Source: DASSSQ01 sp963839285
GTDB lineage: Bacteria > Actinomycetota > Thermoleophilia > Gaiellales > Gaiellaceae
DNA length: 64,000 nucleotides
NCBI GenBank assembly: GCA_963839285.1
Contig: CAWIUN010000001.1
Span: 121,592 to 185,591, forward strand
Direction: 5' to 3'
Under the pieces are notes generated by a model. The model saw only the letters and a program-made list of their open reading frames with translations, had not been told where the DNA came from and made no database searches. How positions within the stretch are numbered: the stretch's first letter is position 1; every line of letters begins with the position of its first letter. The translations under genes and the position numbers were made by a program. Of the stretch, positions 1 through 10,783 are shown piece after piece.

Positions 1-637
1 CCCGGGCCGAGCTTCGCAGCGGCGCCTCGGCGGTGCGGAGGAAGGAGGCCGCCTCGCGCGTCGTTCGCGCAATCCGGGCGCTGCTCCTCGTCCCGCGCTC
101 TCCGGCCTGGTAGCGCTGCTCGATCCCCCTGATCCAGGCCAGCTCGGGAGGCCACGTCCGTGTGTCCCTCGCCAGGTGCGAGGGGACGACGAACCCGTCG
201 ACGGCCGGCGGCGGCCACGTCCCCGGCCAGCCGAACACGCCGACCCGGAGGTCTCGCTCCGCGTAGAGGGCCCAGATCGGCCGCTCCCGCAGGTCGGGGC
301 CCTTCGTGGTAGAAGCGCGTCACTCCGTGCCGCTCGGGACCGCAGCCGGTGGCGATCGTCGCCCACGCCGTCTGCGGGCGGGGATGGTGGTCTCCGCCCG
401 TCGGCCTGGACGTCAGCGTCGCGCGGACGCCGCGTGCGCAGAGGCTGCCAGCACCGGCAGCTCTCCGGCCCGCAGCATCGGGTCGATGATCGACCAGGTG
501 GCGCCCGAGATCCCGAACACGAGCACGGGCGCGACGTCCGTCCCGGTCGCCCCGGTCGACGGCGGTGCGCGCCTGCGGCCGGTCGACCTGGCTGAGTGCG
601 GCACCGTTCTGCGTTGTCGGCTCGGCGGCACCGGCAC
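1..637 (-). pseudogene. N-terminal part of a type I phosphodiesterase / alkaline-phosphatase-family protein, frame-broken, runs off left edge
   Basis: On the minus strand three successive reading frames together give the start of an alkaline phosphatase superfamily (type I phosphodiesterase/nucleotide pyrophosphatase) protein. Near 520-480 the frame reads VLVFGISGATWSIIDPML, the family's first metal-site segment (usually GxDGatw, here GISGATW, so the usual Asp is replaced by Ser). Near 365-310 another frame gives ATGCGPERHGVTRFYHEG, the conserved TG..PeRHG block. From about 300 to 1 a third frame gives RVGVFGWPGTWPPPAVDGFVV, also typical. At least two frame breaks separate the blocks, near 420 and 305. 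No complete frame exists, so the gene is either broken by errors or decayed. The start is uncertain; GTG at 637 is the outer limit. Family identity is from recognised motifs; the substrate cannot be told. Confidence 0.72.
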
Positions 638-670
638 ATGATCCGACTTCTCGGTCGCGCGTGCCTCCGG

Positions 671-850
671 TCAGTGGCTGGGATGGAGCCGGCGCGCGAT
701 CCGGCGAGGGTGCGTCCTGGACACGCGATCCGGTGCGAACCGTCTCTGCCGCACGCGCGGCTCCCGCTCGAGCCGCCGAGCGGAGCGTTCGAGCTGCTGG
801 ATGTGCTCGTCGCACAGGAGCCGGCGCAACTCGTTGTCGTAGACGCTCAT
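671..850 (-). CDS. small basic protein, 59 aa, unknown function
   Basis: ATG at 850-848 is preceded by a near-perfect ribosome site, AAGGAGG, five bases upstream, and the frame runs 59 codons to TGA at 671. The product begins MSVYDNELRRLLCDEHI and is strongly basic, with arginine-rich stretches in its C-terminal half. I see no membrane segment and do not recognise the family. The N-terminal third looks able to form an amphipathic helix. It is divergent from the large BTAD regulator that starts at 996, with 145 bases between them that carry direct repeats, so the two may be co-regulated. The gene rests on the ribosome site and the clean frame; the function is unknown. Confidence 0.6.
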   Translation of the reverse strand: MSVYDNELRRLLCDEHIQQLERSARRLEREPRVRQRRFAPDRVSRTHPRRIARRLHPSH

Positions 851-896
851 GGCGACCTCCTTCGTTCCCTCTGTCTGCGTCGAATGTCGTCCTCGC

Positions 897-914
897 CGCT
901 CACGCGACGCTCAC
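897..914. promoter_or_regulatory. two CGCTCAC heptamers spaced 11 bp, upstream of the BTAD regulator
   Basis: CGCTCAC occurs at 897-903 and again at 908-914, so the repeats lie on the same helix face. AfsR/SARP-type regulators are known to bind heptamer direct repeats with 11-bp periodicity. The site lies between the divergent 59-aa gene and the BTAD regulator, so autoregulation is a reasonable inference. A related set is seen at 4568-4595. Confidence 0.45.
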
Positions 915-995
915 GTCGCCCTCCCGCACCGGAGGGGACGCTGCGTTCTTCCCGGGATGCCGTGGCGGCGGCGGCGTGCGAAGGTGAGAGTGACC

Positions 996-3900
996 ATGTA
1001 CATCGAGTTCCGCTTGCTCGGCTCCCTCGAGTTCCGACGGGGCGGTGAGTCGGTGCCGCTGCGCGGCGCGAAACTGCGCGCGCTGCTCGTGGATCTGCTT
1101 CTCAACCAGGGCGAGGCCGTGTCCGTCGAGCGGCTGATCGACGACCTCTGGCCGCGCGGGGCCCCGGCCGGCGCCCGGCACGCGATCGAGACGCACGTCT
1201 CCAAGCTCCGCGGCGTGCTCGGCGGTTCGGCGGCGCTCGTTGCGCGGCCGGCCGGCTACGTGCTCGACGTCGACCCGCTCGCGATCGACAGCGTGCGGTT
1301 CGAGCGGCTGCTCGAGGAGGCGCGCGACGCGGTCGCGGAGGAGCCCTCTCGTGCATCGGCCTGCGCGACCGAGGCGCTCGCCCTCTGGCGCGGGCCGGCC
1401 CTGGCCGACGTCGCCTACGAGACGTTTCGCCCAGGTCGAGATCGCACGGCTCGAGGAGCTGCGCCTGGAGGCCGAGGAGGAGCGGGTGGAGGCCGAGCTC
1501 GGGCTCGGGCACGCGGTCGAGCTCGTGGGCGAGCTGGAGGCTCTGGTCGAGGCCGAGCCGCTGCGGGAGCGGCGGCGGGGGCAGCTGATGCTCGCCCTCT
1601 ACCGCACCGGGCGGCAGGCGGACGCGCTCGAGGTCTTCCGGCGCGGCCGCGAGCTCCTGCTCGACCGGCTCGGGCTCGACCCCGGCGAGCAGCTGCGCGA
1701 GCTCCAGGGGGCGATCCTGCGGCAGGACGCCGCGCTCGCCGGGCTGCCGCCGGCCGGCCTCGCGCCGTCGGCGACGCGGCGCCTCGCCACCGTCGTCGCC
1801 GTCGAGCCGGACGTCTCGCTCGAGCTCGACGCGGAGGAGTACGTTCGCCGTACGCGCCGGGCGGCGGACGCAGTCGCCCGGATCGTCGCCGGCTACGGCG
1901 CCGAGTTGCCCGACCCGTTCCTGCTCGTGTTCGTGCAGGAGGATCAGGCCGGACGCGCGGCCGCGGCGGCCGCGGACGTGCGCGAGGCGCTCGGAGCGCG
2001 TGTGGGTCTCGCGAGCGGCGAGGTGCTGCTCGGGGCGGGCCCGCCCTCGGGGCCGGTGGTCGCACGGGCACGGCGGTCCGCCGAGGCGACGTCTGCCGAC
2101 GAGCCGCGCAGCAGACCGGCGGCCGTCCGGGACGCGCACGAGCTCCCCTTCGTCGGCCGGAGGCAGGAGGTCGCCCGCCTGCGCCGTGCCAGGCTCGCGC
2201 TCGTGCACGGGCCGGCCGGAATCGGCAAATCGCGCCTGGCCCGCGAGGCAGCTCGGGGCCGCGCCACCGCGCTCGGCCGCTGCGCGGCCTACGGCGCGGA
2301 CCCGCTCGCCCCGCTGCACGAGATCGCGTCCGCTCTCGGGGAGCCGGACGCCCTCCGCGAGACGCACGCCACGGAGCTCTCGCTCGCCTTCCGGCGGCTG
2401 TGCCGCCGAGCCGCGCGCGGCGTGCTCGTCGTCGTCGACGACCTGCAGTGGGCCGATCCGCTCGTCCTCGAGGCGCTCGAGCAGCTGGCCGCCGACGGCA
2501 GCGCCCGTACGAGGATCCTCTGCCTCGCGCGGGACGATCTGCTCGAGCGCCGGCCCGACCTCCTCGCCGGGGCCCTCCGGATCGAGCTCGCCCCGCTCTC
2601 GCCCGCGGACTCACGCTCACTCGCGCTCGATCTCGGGGTGCGGCCCGAGCGCGTCGACCAGGTGCTCGCCGCCGCCGAGGGGAACCCGCTCTTCATCGAG
2701 CAGCTGGTCGCCCACGAGGACGAGGGAGGCGAAGGGCTGCCGTTGACGCTCGACCTGCTCCTCGGCGCTCGACTCGGCCGGCTCTCGCCCGGCGAGCGTC
2801 GGACGATCGAGCAGGCGGCGGTGATCGGTCGCGAGTTCGACGCGTCGCTCCTCGCCGAGCTCGGAGAGAGCGGCTCGCCGCGGCGCGCGCTGGACGCGCT
2901 CATGCGGCGCGGGCTCGTCGAGCCGGCGGCCGCGGCGATGCCGTTCGAGCAGCGGTTCCGGTTCCGCCACGCGACGATCCAGCAAGCCGCGTACGCGCTC
3001 GCGCCGAGGCAGGAGCGTTCGCGTCTGCACGAGCGGCTCGCCGATCGGCTCGCCGACCGTGGCGCGGCCGACGACCTGATCGGCTTTCACCTGGAGCGCG
3101 CCGCAGAGCTGCGACCCGACCGGGACCGGCACGCGCGCGGCTTGGCCGAGGACGCGGGCCGACGCCTGGCGGCCGCCGGCACGGCGGCGTGGCGCCTCAG
3201 CTACGTCGACCGCACGACCGACCTGCTGCGACGGGCAGAAGCGCTCCTCGACGGCGAGGACGAGCTCCGGCGAGGACTGCTCTGCGAGCTCGGGATCGCC
3301 CTCGACACCGCCGGTCGGGGCAGCGAGGCCCGGACGGTGCTCGCCGAGGCCGCCGACCTCGCCACCCGGGTCGGCGACGCTCGCATCGAGCTGCGCGCGC
3401 GGATGGAGCTCGCCGCATCGACGCTGCTCGACTCGGGCAGCGGCGGCGCCGAGCGCGTGGTGGAGCTCGCGTCGGCGGCGGTACCCGTCTTCGAGGCCGT
3501 CCGCGACGAGCACGCCCTCGGCCGCGCCTGGATGCTGATCGGCTGGATCGAGGGCGGCATCCGCCTCCGGAACGAACGCTGGTACGAGTGCGCGACGCGC
3601 GCGCTGCCGCACTACCGAAACGCCGGGCTGCCGACGTCCACGTGCGTCGCTCAGATCGTCGCCGCCGCCTACTTCGGCCCGCTCCCGGCAGGCGAGGGAG
3701 TGGCGCGCTGCCACCACCTGCTCGGGCAGGCCGACGACCTCGCGGGGCGGGCGGCCGTGCTCGTGCACCTCGGCGGTCTCGAGGCCATGCTCGGGCAGGG
3801 CGACGCCGCGCGGGAGCGACTGGCGGCCGCGAGGTCGATCTACGTCGATCTCGGCCGTCCGACGGCGATCGCGCGTAGCTGCGCGCCGATCGAGGCCGAC

Positions 3901-4392
3901 GTCGCCCGCTGGGCCGGCGAGCTCGGGCAGGCGCGCGCGATCCTGCTCGAGAGCTGCGAGCAGCTGCGGGCGCTCTCGAACTGGAGCCACTTCGGCGAGC
4001 AGGCGGCGGTCCTCGCCGGAGTGCTGCTGAGCCTCGACGACGAGCGCGGCGCGCGGGCCTGGAGCGACGAGGCTTCGTCGCACAGCCCTGCGGATGACCT
4101 CGGCTCCCAGCTGGCGCTGCGCATGGTCGGCGCACGGCTCCTGGCGCGTGCAGGCGCCGCCCAGGCGGCGGAGGCTCTCGCGCGCGAGACGGTCGTCCTC
4201 GCGGAGTCGACCGACGCGCTCAACCTGCGCGCCGAGGTGCTGGAGGCGCTGGCCGAGGTGCTCTCGTCCATGGGAAGACACGACGACGCGGCGGCGGTCG
4301 TAGCGCAGGCGCTCGCCCTCTACGAGGAGAAGCACAACCGCACCGCGGCCGCCCGTCTGCGGACGGCCGCGGCTGCGGTGGGCGGCGGCTAG
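996..4392 (+). CDS. AfsR-like transcriptional regulator: winged helix-BTAD-degenerate cyclase-STAND ATPase-TPR (one frame break)
   Basis: A roughly 1,130-residue regulator. Residues about 10-95 are an OmpR-type winged helix, and about 100-250 are the BTAD helical repeat domain. Residues about 263-365 resemble a class III nucleotidyl cyclase domain that has lost its catalytic signature (LPDPFLLVF where GDAVMAVF is usual). A STAND/AAA ATPase follows, with Walker A GPAGIGKS near 405 and Walker B VLVVVDDLQWAD near 478. The last 400 residues are TPR-like helices. ATG 996 is chosen because the family motif MYIEFRLLGSLEF starts there; GTG 990 is an alternative. The frame breaks at 1425-1427, where ACGTTTCGCC should read ACGTTCGCC (one extra T). 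It is likely a DNA-binding regulator switched by ATP/ligand. Its target is unknown, but repeats at 897-914 and 4568-4595 flank it. Confidence 0.85.
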
Positions 4393-4514
4393 ATCCCGCC
4401 GGGGTCGCCGTGCGCGGCGAAGGCGACGAGCGGCAGGATCGCGCCCGCGACCGCCACGACCGTCGTCGCCAGCGAGACGCGGACGACGAGCCAGGTGAAC
4501 GAGAGGCGACGCAT
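4389..4514 (-). CDS. small membrane or secreted peptide, 41 aa
   Basis: ATG at 4514-4512 has the ribosome site GGAAGGAG about five bases upstream, and 41 codons follow to TAG at 4391-4389. The peptide starts MRRLSFTWLVVRVSLATTVV and is one continuous hydrophobic stretch of about 28 residues behind two arginines, ending in a short polar tail with His and Asp. It looks like a single-pass membrane peptide or an uncleaved signal. Its stop codon overlaps that of the BTAD regulator, which converges on it. The repeats at 4568-4595 lie just upstream of its start and may control it. No family is recognised. Confidence 0.55.
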   Translation of the reverse strand: MRRLSFTWLVVRVSLATTVVAVAGAILPLVAFAAHGDPGGI

Positions 4515-4567
4515 CGGAGCTCCTTCCTGAGCGGCTTTTCGATGACGCCGCCACGCTCGCCGCGGCC

Positions 4568-4595
4568 CGTAACGAGCCGCTCACCGGGCGCTAAG
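4568..4595. promoter_or_regulatory. operator-like direct repeats, 10-11 bp period, between divergent small gene and secreted-protein gene
   Basis: CGTAACG (4568), CGCTCAC (4578-4584) and CGCTAAG (4589-4595) follow one another with 10- and 11-bp spacing. The middle one is identical to the heptamers in front of the BTAD regulator at 897 and 908. They lie upstream of the 41-aa gene on the minus strand and of the secreted protein at 4772 on the plus strand, so either could be a target of the regulator. Inference from spacing and identity only. Confidence 0.45.
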
Positions 4596-4771
4596 CGCCG
4601 CCCAACGTCCACCGGCGCCACTCCGGTCGCCGTCGCGGGCGAACGCGTCGCGGCCCGCGTCTTCCACGTGAGCGGCACGTGAGCGGGGCGAGCGACGCTG
4701 GTGCCGCGGTTCGGATCAGCCGGCACGGCCGCCGAGCCGCCCAAGGCCACACGAACCATGGGAGGTGCCCG

Positions 4772-5703
4772 ATGAAGACATCGATCCTTCGCGCGCTGGC
4801 GGTCGCGGCTGCCGCGTCGCTGCTCGCGATCGGCGCCGCATCCACGTCCGGCGCGTCGGCGGCCGCGGGCGGCGCGACCTTCACCGACCCGACTCGGCGA
4901 CGTGCAGGGCGCGGCCGCCGACATCACGAGCGTCGTCGTCGGCGACGAGCCCGTCGGCGGCACGATCACGCTGACCGTCACGGCCGCCGGCTACAGCGCC
5001 GTCCCCGACGGCTACAGGGCGGTGTTCGTCTACCTGAACACGGACAAGAACCCGCTCACGGGAGCACCGAGCTAGGGCGGGACCGAGGTCATCCTCGCCG
5101 CCGACGAACGACGCCGAGGGCTCCGGCTGGGCCGTCCTCCGCTGGAACGGCAGCGAGTTCGTCCTCGTCGCGCAGACGGCGACGCTCGGCTTCAGCCGCA
5201 GCGGCGACACGATGACCTGGACGTTCAACAAGTCGGACATCGCCGGCTCGACCGGGTTCGCCTTCGTCGTCTGGTCGGCGCTCTTCGACGCGAGCGACAA
5301 CCTGGCCGGCGAGGACGCCGCGCCCGACGACGGCACCTGGACCTACGATCTGTCGTCGCCGCCGCCGCCGCCGTCCGGCGCCGGCCAAGCCCGCGGCGCA
5401 GGTCAAGCCGGTGATCCGCGCCCCGTCGGCGACGCCGGCGAAGCCGGTCGCCGGCAAGCGGATGACGGTCGTCTTCCCCGTCACCCGCAGCGACAGCGGC
5501 GCTCCACTCGTCAAGGGGACGATGATCTGCGACCCGTCGGTGGACGGCCGGGTCGTGGGCCACACCGAGCGGTTCGCGGACGGCAAGGCGCGTCTGTCCT
5601 TCGTCGTGCCGAAGACCGCGAAGGGCAGGCAGCTGAAGGTGAAGGTGACGATCAAGGTCGGCAGCCAGGCCGCCACGCGGATCGCCACCTACCGCGTCGG
5701 CTG
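4772..5703 (+). pseudogene. secreted protein with N-terminal signal peptide, broken by several lesions
   Basis: ATG 4772 is preceded by GGAGGT with five-base spacing and opens a clear signal peptide (MKTSILRALAVAAAASLLAI, cleavage probably after GASA). The rest must be pieced together from several frames: a beta-rich domain (TITLTVTAAGYSAVPDGY, VFVYLNTDKNPLTG, WAVLRWNGSEFVLVAQTA, TMTWTFNKSDI), a proline linker near 5365, and a C-terminal domain (KPVAGKRMTVVFPVTRSDSG) ending in TGA at 5701-5703. Breaks lie near 4893 and 5107, at an in-frame TAG at 5073-5075 (TAC expected), and near 5385. With four lesions it is either the worst-sequenced gene here or truly inactive. The C-terminal part resembles an Ig-like wall-binding domain; no enzyme motif is seen. 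It may belong to the regulator's regulon through the repeats at 4568-4595. Confidence 0.6.
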
Positions 5704-5766
5704 ATCCGCCGCCAGGGGCGGCCGGCAGGCCCGGCCGCCCCTCCACGATCGTCGAAAGGTGCCGGA

Positions 5767-7176
5767 ATGCGTCTCTCGCTCTCACACGTCGCGCGGCTCG
5801 CCGCGGCGCTCGCCGGGCTCGGCCTCGTCATGGTGGCGGCGCCGCCGGCCGGCCCGGCCGACCGCGCCGCCCCGCCTCACTGGTGCGGCACCACCACCGG
5901 CGTCGACCAGCCGGACGCCGTCTCGGCGTTCATGGTGCACGTCGTCTACGCGGTGCCGGCCGACGAGCCGGACCGCAGCGCCGAGCGGGCTCTGCCGATC
6001 GTCACCGACATGGCCGCGATCGTGGCCTGGTGGCGCGGCCAGGACACGCTGCGCGCGCCGCGGCTCGACTACCTCGGGCTCGACTGCGACTCGCTGCTCG
6101 GTCGCCTCGACCTCACCGACCTCCGGCTCCCGCAAGACGGCGCCTACTACGCAGACGCGAGAGAAGGGTTCGCGCGCATCGTCGCCGACCTCGAGCAGCC
6201 GCCGCTCTCGCTCGACCGGCCCGAGAAGAAGTACGTGGTCTTCTACGACGGCCCCGTCCAGCGCCGGGGCGTCTGCGGAACCTCGCCGCTCGGCCCGGCG
6301 CGCGGAAGCGCGATCTCCGTCGTCTACCTGAGCTCGGCCTGCGGCGACGACCTGGGCCGCGGCGGCCAGGCGGCCGTGACCGCCGCGCACGAGCTCCTGC
6401 ACAACCTCGCGGCGCTGCCGCGGACGCACTTCTGCGTCGCCGACCGGGCACACGCCTGCGACGGCGCGCGGGACATCCTCTACTTCGCGCTCGGCGCCGA
6501 CACGACCCTCGCAGGGGTCGAGCTCGACTCCGGTCACGACGACTACTACTGGACGAAGGCGGCGCCGGCCGGGTGGTGGAACGTGCGCGACTCGGCCTTC
6601 CTCGACCGGCTCGGGACGGCTCGCGCGACCGCGGGGCCGGCCCTGCGCGAGGCGTACGCGACGAGCGTCGGAACGCGCGTCACGCTGACCTGGACGCCTG
6701 TCGCCGCGCGGGCCGGCACCCTCTATCGCGTCTACCGCGACGGTCGGCTGCTGACCGAGACCGCCGGGCTGCGCACGAGCGACACCGCCGTCGCCGGCGC
6801 GACGATCGTCTACGCCGTCAGGGCTGTCGACGCCGACGGCCTCCTCGGCGAGCCCCGCATCCTCCGCGTGCTCGTCGGACGGGGACTCGTCGACGACCGC
6901 GGCGAGCTCGCCGCAGACACGACGCCTCCGCCCATGGTCACGGGGCTGGGCGCCGACCGCCGTGGCGGACGCGTCGTCGTCCGCTGGACGCCGGTCGCGA
7001 GCGGCGACCTCGCCGGATACCGCGTCCGGCGCAACGGCCGGCCCTTCGCCGGCCTCGTTCGCGGCAGCTCCATGTCGGTGCAGGCGCGTCGCGCCCGCGC
7101 GACCTGGACCGTCTCCGCCGTCGACGACGCGGGCAACGTCGGGATCCCGTCGAAGCCGCTCCTGATCGCCTGGTGA
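5767..7176 (+). CDS. secreted HEXXH-containing protein with two fibronectin type III-like domains
   Basis: A 469-residue protein. ATG 5767 follows a GAAAGG ribosome site. Residues 1-32 are a signal peptide. The N-terminal 300 residues contain VTAAHELLHNLAALP, with HELLH at 208-212, a zinc-metalloprotease-like motif; several cysteines (VCGTS, SSACG, HFCVADRAHAC) suggest disulfides outside the cell. Two FN3-like domains follow (about 300-375, with LTWTPV..AGTLYRVYRDG, and 385-465, with VVRWTPVASGDLAGYRVRRNG). It lies 63 bases after the broken secreted gene and in the same direction, so they could share a transcript. A metallopeptidase role is inferred only from HEXXH plus export; the third zinc ligand was not identified. 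Confidence 0.75.
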   Translation: MRLSLSHVARLAAALAGLGLVMVAAPPAGPADRAAPPHWCGTTTGVDQPDAVSAFMVHVVYAVPADEPDRSAERALPIVTDMAAIVAWWRGQDTLRAPRLDYLGLDCDSLLGRLDLTDLRLPQDGAYYADAREGFARIVADLEQPPLSLDRPEKKYVVFYDGPVQRRGVCGTSPLGPARGSAISVVYLSSACGDDLGRGGQAAVTAAHELLHNLAALPRTHFCVADRAHACDGARDILYFALGADTTLAGVELDSGHDDYYWTKAAPAGWWNVRDSAFLDRLGTARATAGPALREAYATSVGTRVTLTWTPVAARAGTLYRVYRDGRLLTETAGLRTSDTAVAGATIVYAVRAVDADGLLGEPRILRVLVGRGLVDDRGELAADTTPPPMVTGLGADRRGGRVVVRWTPVASGDLAGYRVRRNGRPFAGLVRGSSMSVQARRARATWTVSAVDDAGNVGIPSKPLLIAW

Positions 7177-7257
7177 CCGCCTCGCCGGGGCGCCGATCCT
7201 GGGAAAGCTCCGTCGAAGCCAGCTCGCCAGGTTCTCCCCCGAAGGGGCTTGCGGGCC

Positions 7258-7375
7258 CGGGCAGCGATCGAACCTGCGACCCCGGGATCGAGAGCCCGGC
7301 CGAGCGAGGCGAAGCGGACTACAGCCGACTGAAAAGCGCTGCAATGCCGCGTCTGTCGCCTGCGACGAACTGCCG
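7258..7375 (+). repeat. decayed tRNA 3'-half remnant plus element-like flank (copy A)
   Basis: Read on the minus strand, 7258-7300 resembles the anticodon-loop-to-acceptor half of a tRNA (GCAGGTTCGATC then a CCCGG acceptor end) with four of five T-stem pairs kept. The next about 75 bases, including GAAAAGCGCTGCAA at 7330-7343, align with 16066-16146 (copy B), which sits beside a similar tRNA remnant. I read both as fossils of one integrating element that used a tRNA 3' end. No intact tRNA or gene is present in 7177-7423. Confidence 0.4.
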
Positions 7376-7388
7376 TGCTGCCGGGGTC

Positions 7389-7417
7389 TTGTTGGCACGG
7401 TCGGGTTGTCCTAGTGT
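7389..7417 (+). promoter_or_regulatory. candidate leaderless promoter for the patatin gene
   Basis: TAGTGT at 7412-7417 ends six bases before the ATG at 7424, with TTGTTG 17 bases further upstream (7389-7394). There is no Shine-Dalgarno sequence, which fits a leaderless transcript starting at or next to the start codon. Confidence 0.4.
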
Positions 7418-7423
7418 TGACCG

Positions 7424-9190
7424 ATGCAATCTCCGCCGGCGTTCTTCGACGGCGTCGCGCCGGAAGCCCTCGAGGCGGCGCTCGCGGGGCTCGAGTGGCG
7501 GCAGTTTCCGGCAGGCGCGATCATCATCGCGGAGGGCGACTACGGGGAAGAGATGTACGTGTTGCGCGAAGGCAGCGCGCACGTCGTCCTCGTCGACCGC
7601 AAGGGCATCGAGCACGTCGTCGGCACGGTCCAGCCCGGCGAGGCGAACGGCGAGATGTCGCTGCTGACGAAGAGCCCGGCTTCGGCGACGGTACGTGCCG
7701 CGGAGGACGTCGAGCTACTCGTGCTGCAGGGGCCGGAGCTCGAGGCGCTGCTGGACAGATTCCCCGAGCTCCAGCGCAACGTGATCGGGACGCTCTCGGC
7801 CCGCCTCGCGCGGGTGACGCGGCTCTCGCTCCAGGAGCGGCCGGGTCGCGTGATCGTCCTGGAAGACGCCGGCGCGCCCGAGTTGCTAGGGCTCGCCGTC
7901 GCCGCGAGCGTGGCCTGGCACACGCGGAGCCCCACGCTGGAGGTCGCTCTCGGCCTGCGGCATCCGGAGATGCTCGAGCCGACAGCGGGACCCGATCCGC
8001 CGTATCACGCCGGCCGCGTGGCCGGCGCCGAATCGATCGTCACCGAGCTCGAGAGTCACTTCAGCGTGGAGGAGCTCGAGACGACGCTCGATCAGCTTGC
8101 ACGGACGTACGAGCACGTGGTGCTGCACGTTCGGTGCGACTTGCCTCGCCGGCCGGCGGGTGATCGCATGGTGCGCCTCGATTCCGACGGCGGTGTCACG
8201 TTCAAGCCTCGAGTCGGGGGCCCCGAACAGACGCTCCGCATCCCGGCCCTCAGCGCAGAGGACATCGCCTCACTCGAGCGGGGGCTGCTCCCGGCGACCG
8301 ATGGGGCGGGCGCCGCGATCGGCAGGCTCGCGCGGGAGCTCGCGAACCTCAAGGTCGGCGTCGCGCTGGGCGCCGGCAGCATCCGCGGTTACGCCCACGT
8401 CGGGGCGCTGCGGGCGCTCGAGCGTCACGGCATTCCCGTCGACTGCCTGGCGGGAACGAGCATCGGCGCGACGGTTGCGGGCGTCTACGCCCAATGCGGG
8501 GACGCCGATCAAGCGGGCGACTTCCTCGACGCGCTCGGTGCTCGAATGTTCAGACCGGTCGTCTCTCGGAAGTCGTTGCTCTCCACGCAGGCGATGCGCC
8601 GGTACACGCGCAAGGTGCTGGGAGATCCGCTGCTCGAGGAGTTCTCGATCCCGGTCGCCTTCGTCGCGACCGACGTCGACACACAGGACGAGGTCGTACT
8701 GAAGCGGGGGCGAAGCATCGCGGCGGTCTTCGCGAGCGCAGCCGTCCCCGGCGTCTTTCCTGCGGTGCGGATCGGCAACCGGACGCTCGTCGACGGCGGC
8801 GTCGTGAATCCCGTTCCGGCGGACGTGGCCGCGAGCCTCGGTGCGGACGTCGTCATCGGCGTGAGGCTGGTGCATCCCGGAGGGATTCAGGCCCACGAAG
8901 TGTCGGAGGAGACCGACGGCCCGATCCCGTCGGCCGTCGCGGCGATCATGCGCTCGATCGAGCTGCTGCAGACGCGGATCGCCGTCGAGAGCTCCGTGCC
9001 GACGATTCTCGTCACACCCGAGTTCGGCGCGCTTCCCGCCGGCAAGTTGCGTCACTTCGGAGAAGGACGCCGCTTCATCGCCGCAGGCGAGGCCGCCGTC
9101 GAAGAGGCGCTTCCCCGACTCAGCGTCGCGCTTCCGTGGCTGCGCCCGATCGAAGTCGACAGCGAGCGCGTCGCAGCCGCGCACCACTGA
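7424..9190 (+). CDS. cyclic-nucleotide-binding patatin-like serine esterase (NTE family)
   Basis: A 588-residue protein with two parts. Residues 1-125 are a cyclic-nucleotide-binding (CAP-ED) domain (FPAGAIIIAEGDYGEEMYVL, GEANGEMSLLT). Residues about 308-520 are a patatin-like phospholipase domain with the oxyanion loop GAGSIRGYAHVG, the nucleophile elbow GTSIG (Ser346) and the DGG motif (Asp457), the two halves of the Ser-Asp dyad. The arrangement is that of bacterial neuropathy-target-esterase relatives, which hydrolyse lysophospholipids at the membrane. The middle part, about 140-300, has no recognised domain. ATG 7424 is supported by the promoter six bases upstream. It is a single gene between an intergenic tRNA remnant and the convergent hyu pair. 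Control of lipase activity by cNMP is inferred from the fusion. Confidence 0.88.
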   Translation: MQSPPAFFDGVAPEALEAALAGLEWRQFPAGAIIIAEGDYGEEMYVLREGSAHVVLVDRKGIEHVVGTVQPGEANGEMSLLTKSPASATVRAAEDVELLVLQGPELEALLDRFPELQRNVIGTLSARLARVTRLSLQERPGRVIVLEDAGAPELLGLAVAASVAWHTRSPTLEVALGLRHPEMLEPTAGPDPPYHAGRVAGAESIVTELESHFSVEELETTLDQLARTYEHVVLHVRCDLPRRPAGDRMVRLDSDGGVTFKPRVGGPEQTLRIPALSAEDIASLERGLLPATDGAGAAIGRLARELANLKVGVALGAGSIRGYAHVGALRALERHGIPVDCLAGTSIGATVAGVYAQCGDADQAGDFLDALGARMFRPVVSRKSLLSTQAMRRYTRKVLGDPLLEEFSIPVAFVATDVDTQDEVVLKRGRSIAAVFASAAVPGVFPAVRIGNRTLVDGGVVNPVPADVAASLGADVVIGVRLVHPGGIQAHEVSEETDGPIPSAVAAIMRSIELLQTRIAVESSVPTILVTPEFGALPAGKLRHFGEGRRFIAAGEAAVEEALPRLSVALPWLRPIEVDSERVAAAHH

Positions 9191-9295
9191 GCTCGGCGAG
9201 CCCAGTTCGACCCGGCCGGCCCCGACGCGGCGACCGTCGCGGCGACCTCGACCATGCGCAGGCCGCCGGCGTGACACCTCGCGCCGTCGTGTCCG

Positions 9296-10779
<1,484 letters not shown>

Positions 10780-10783
<4 letters not shown>

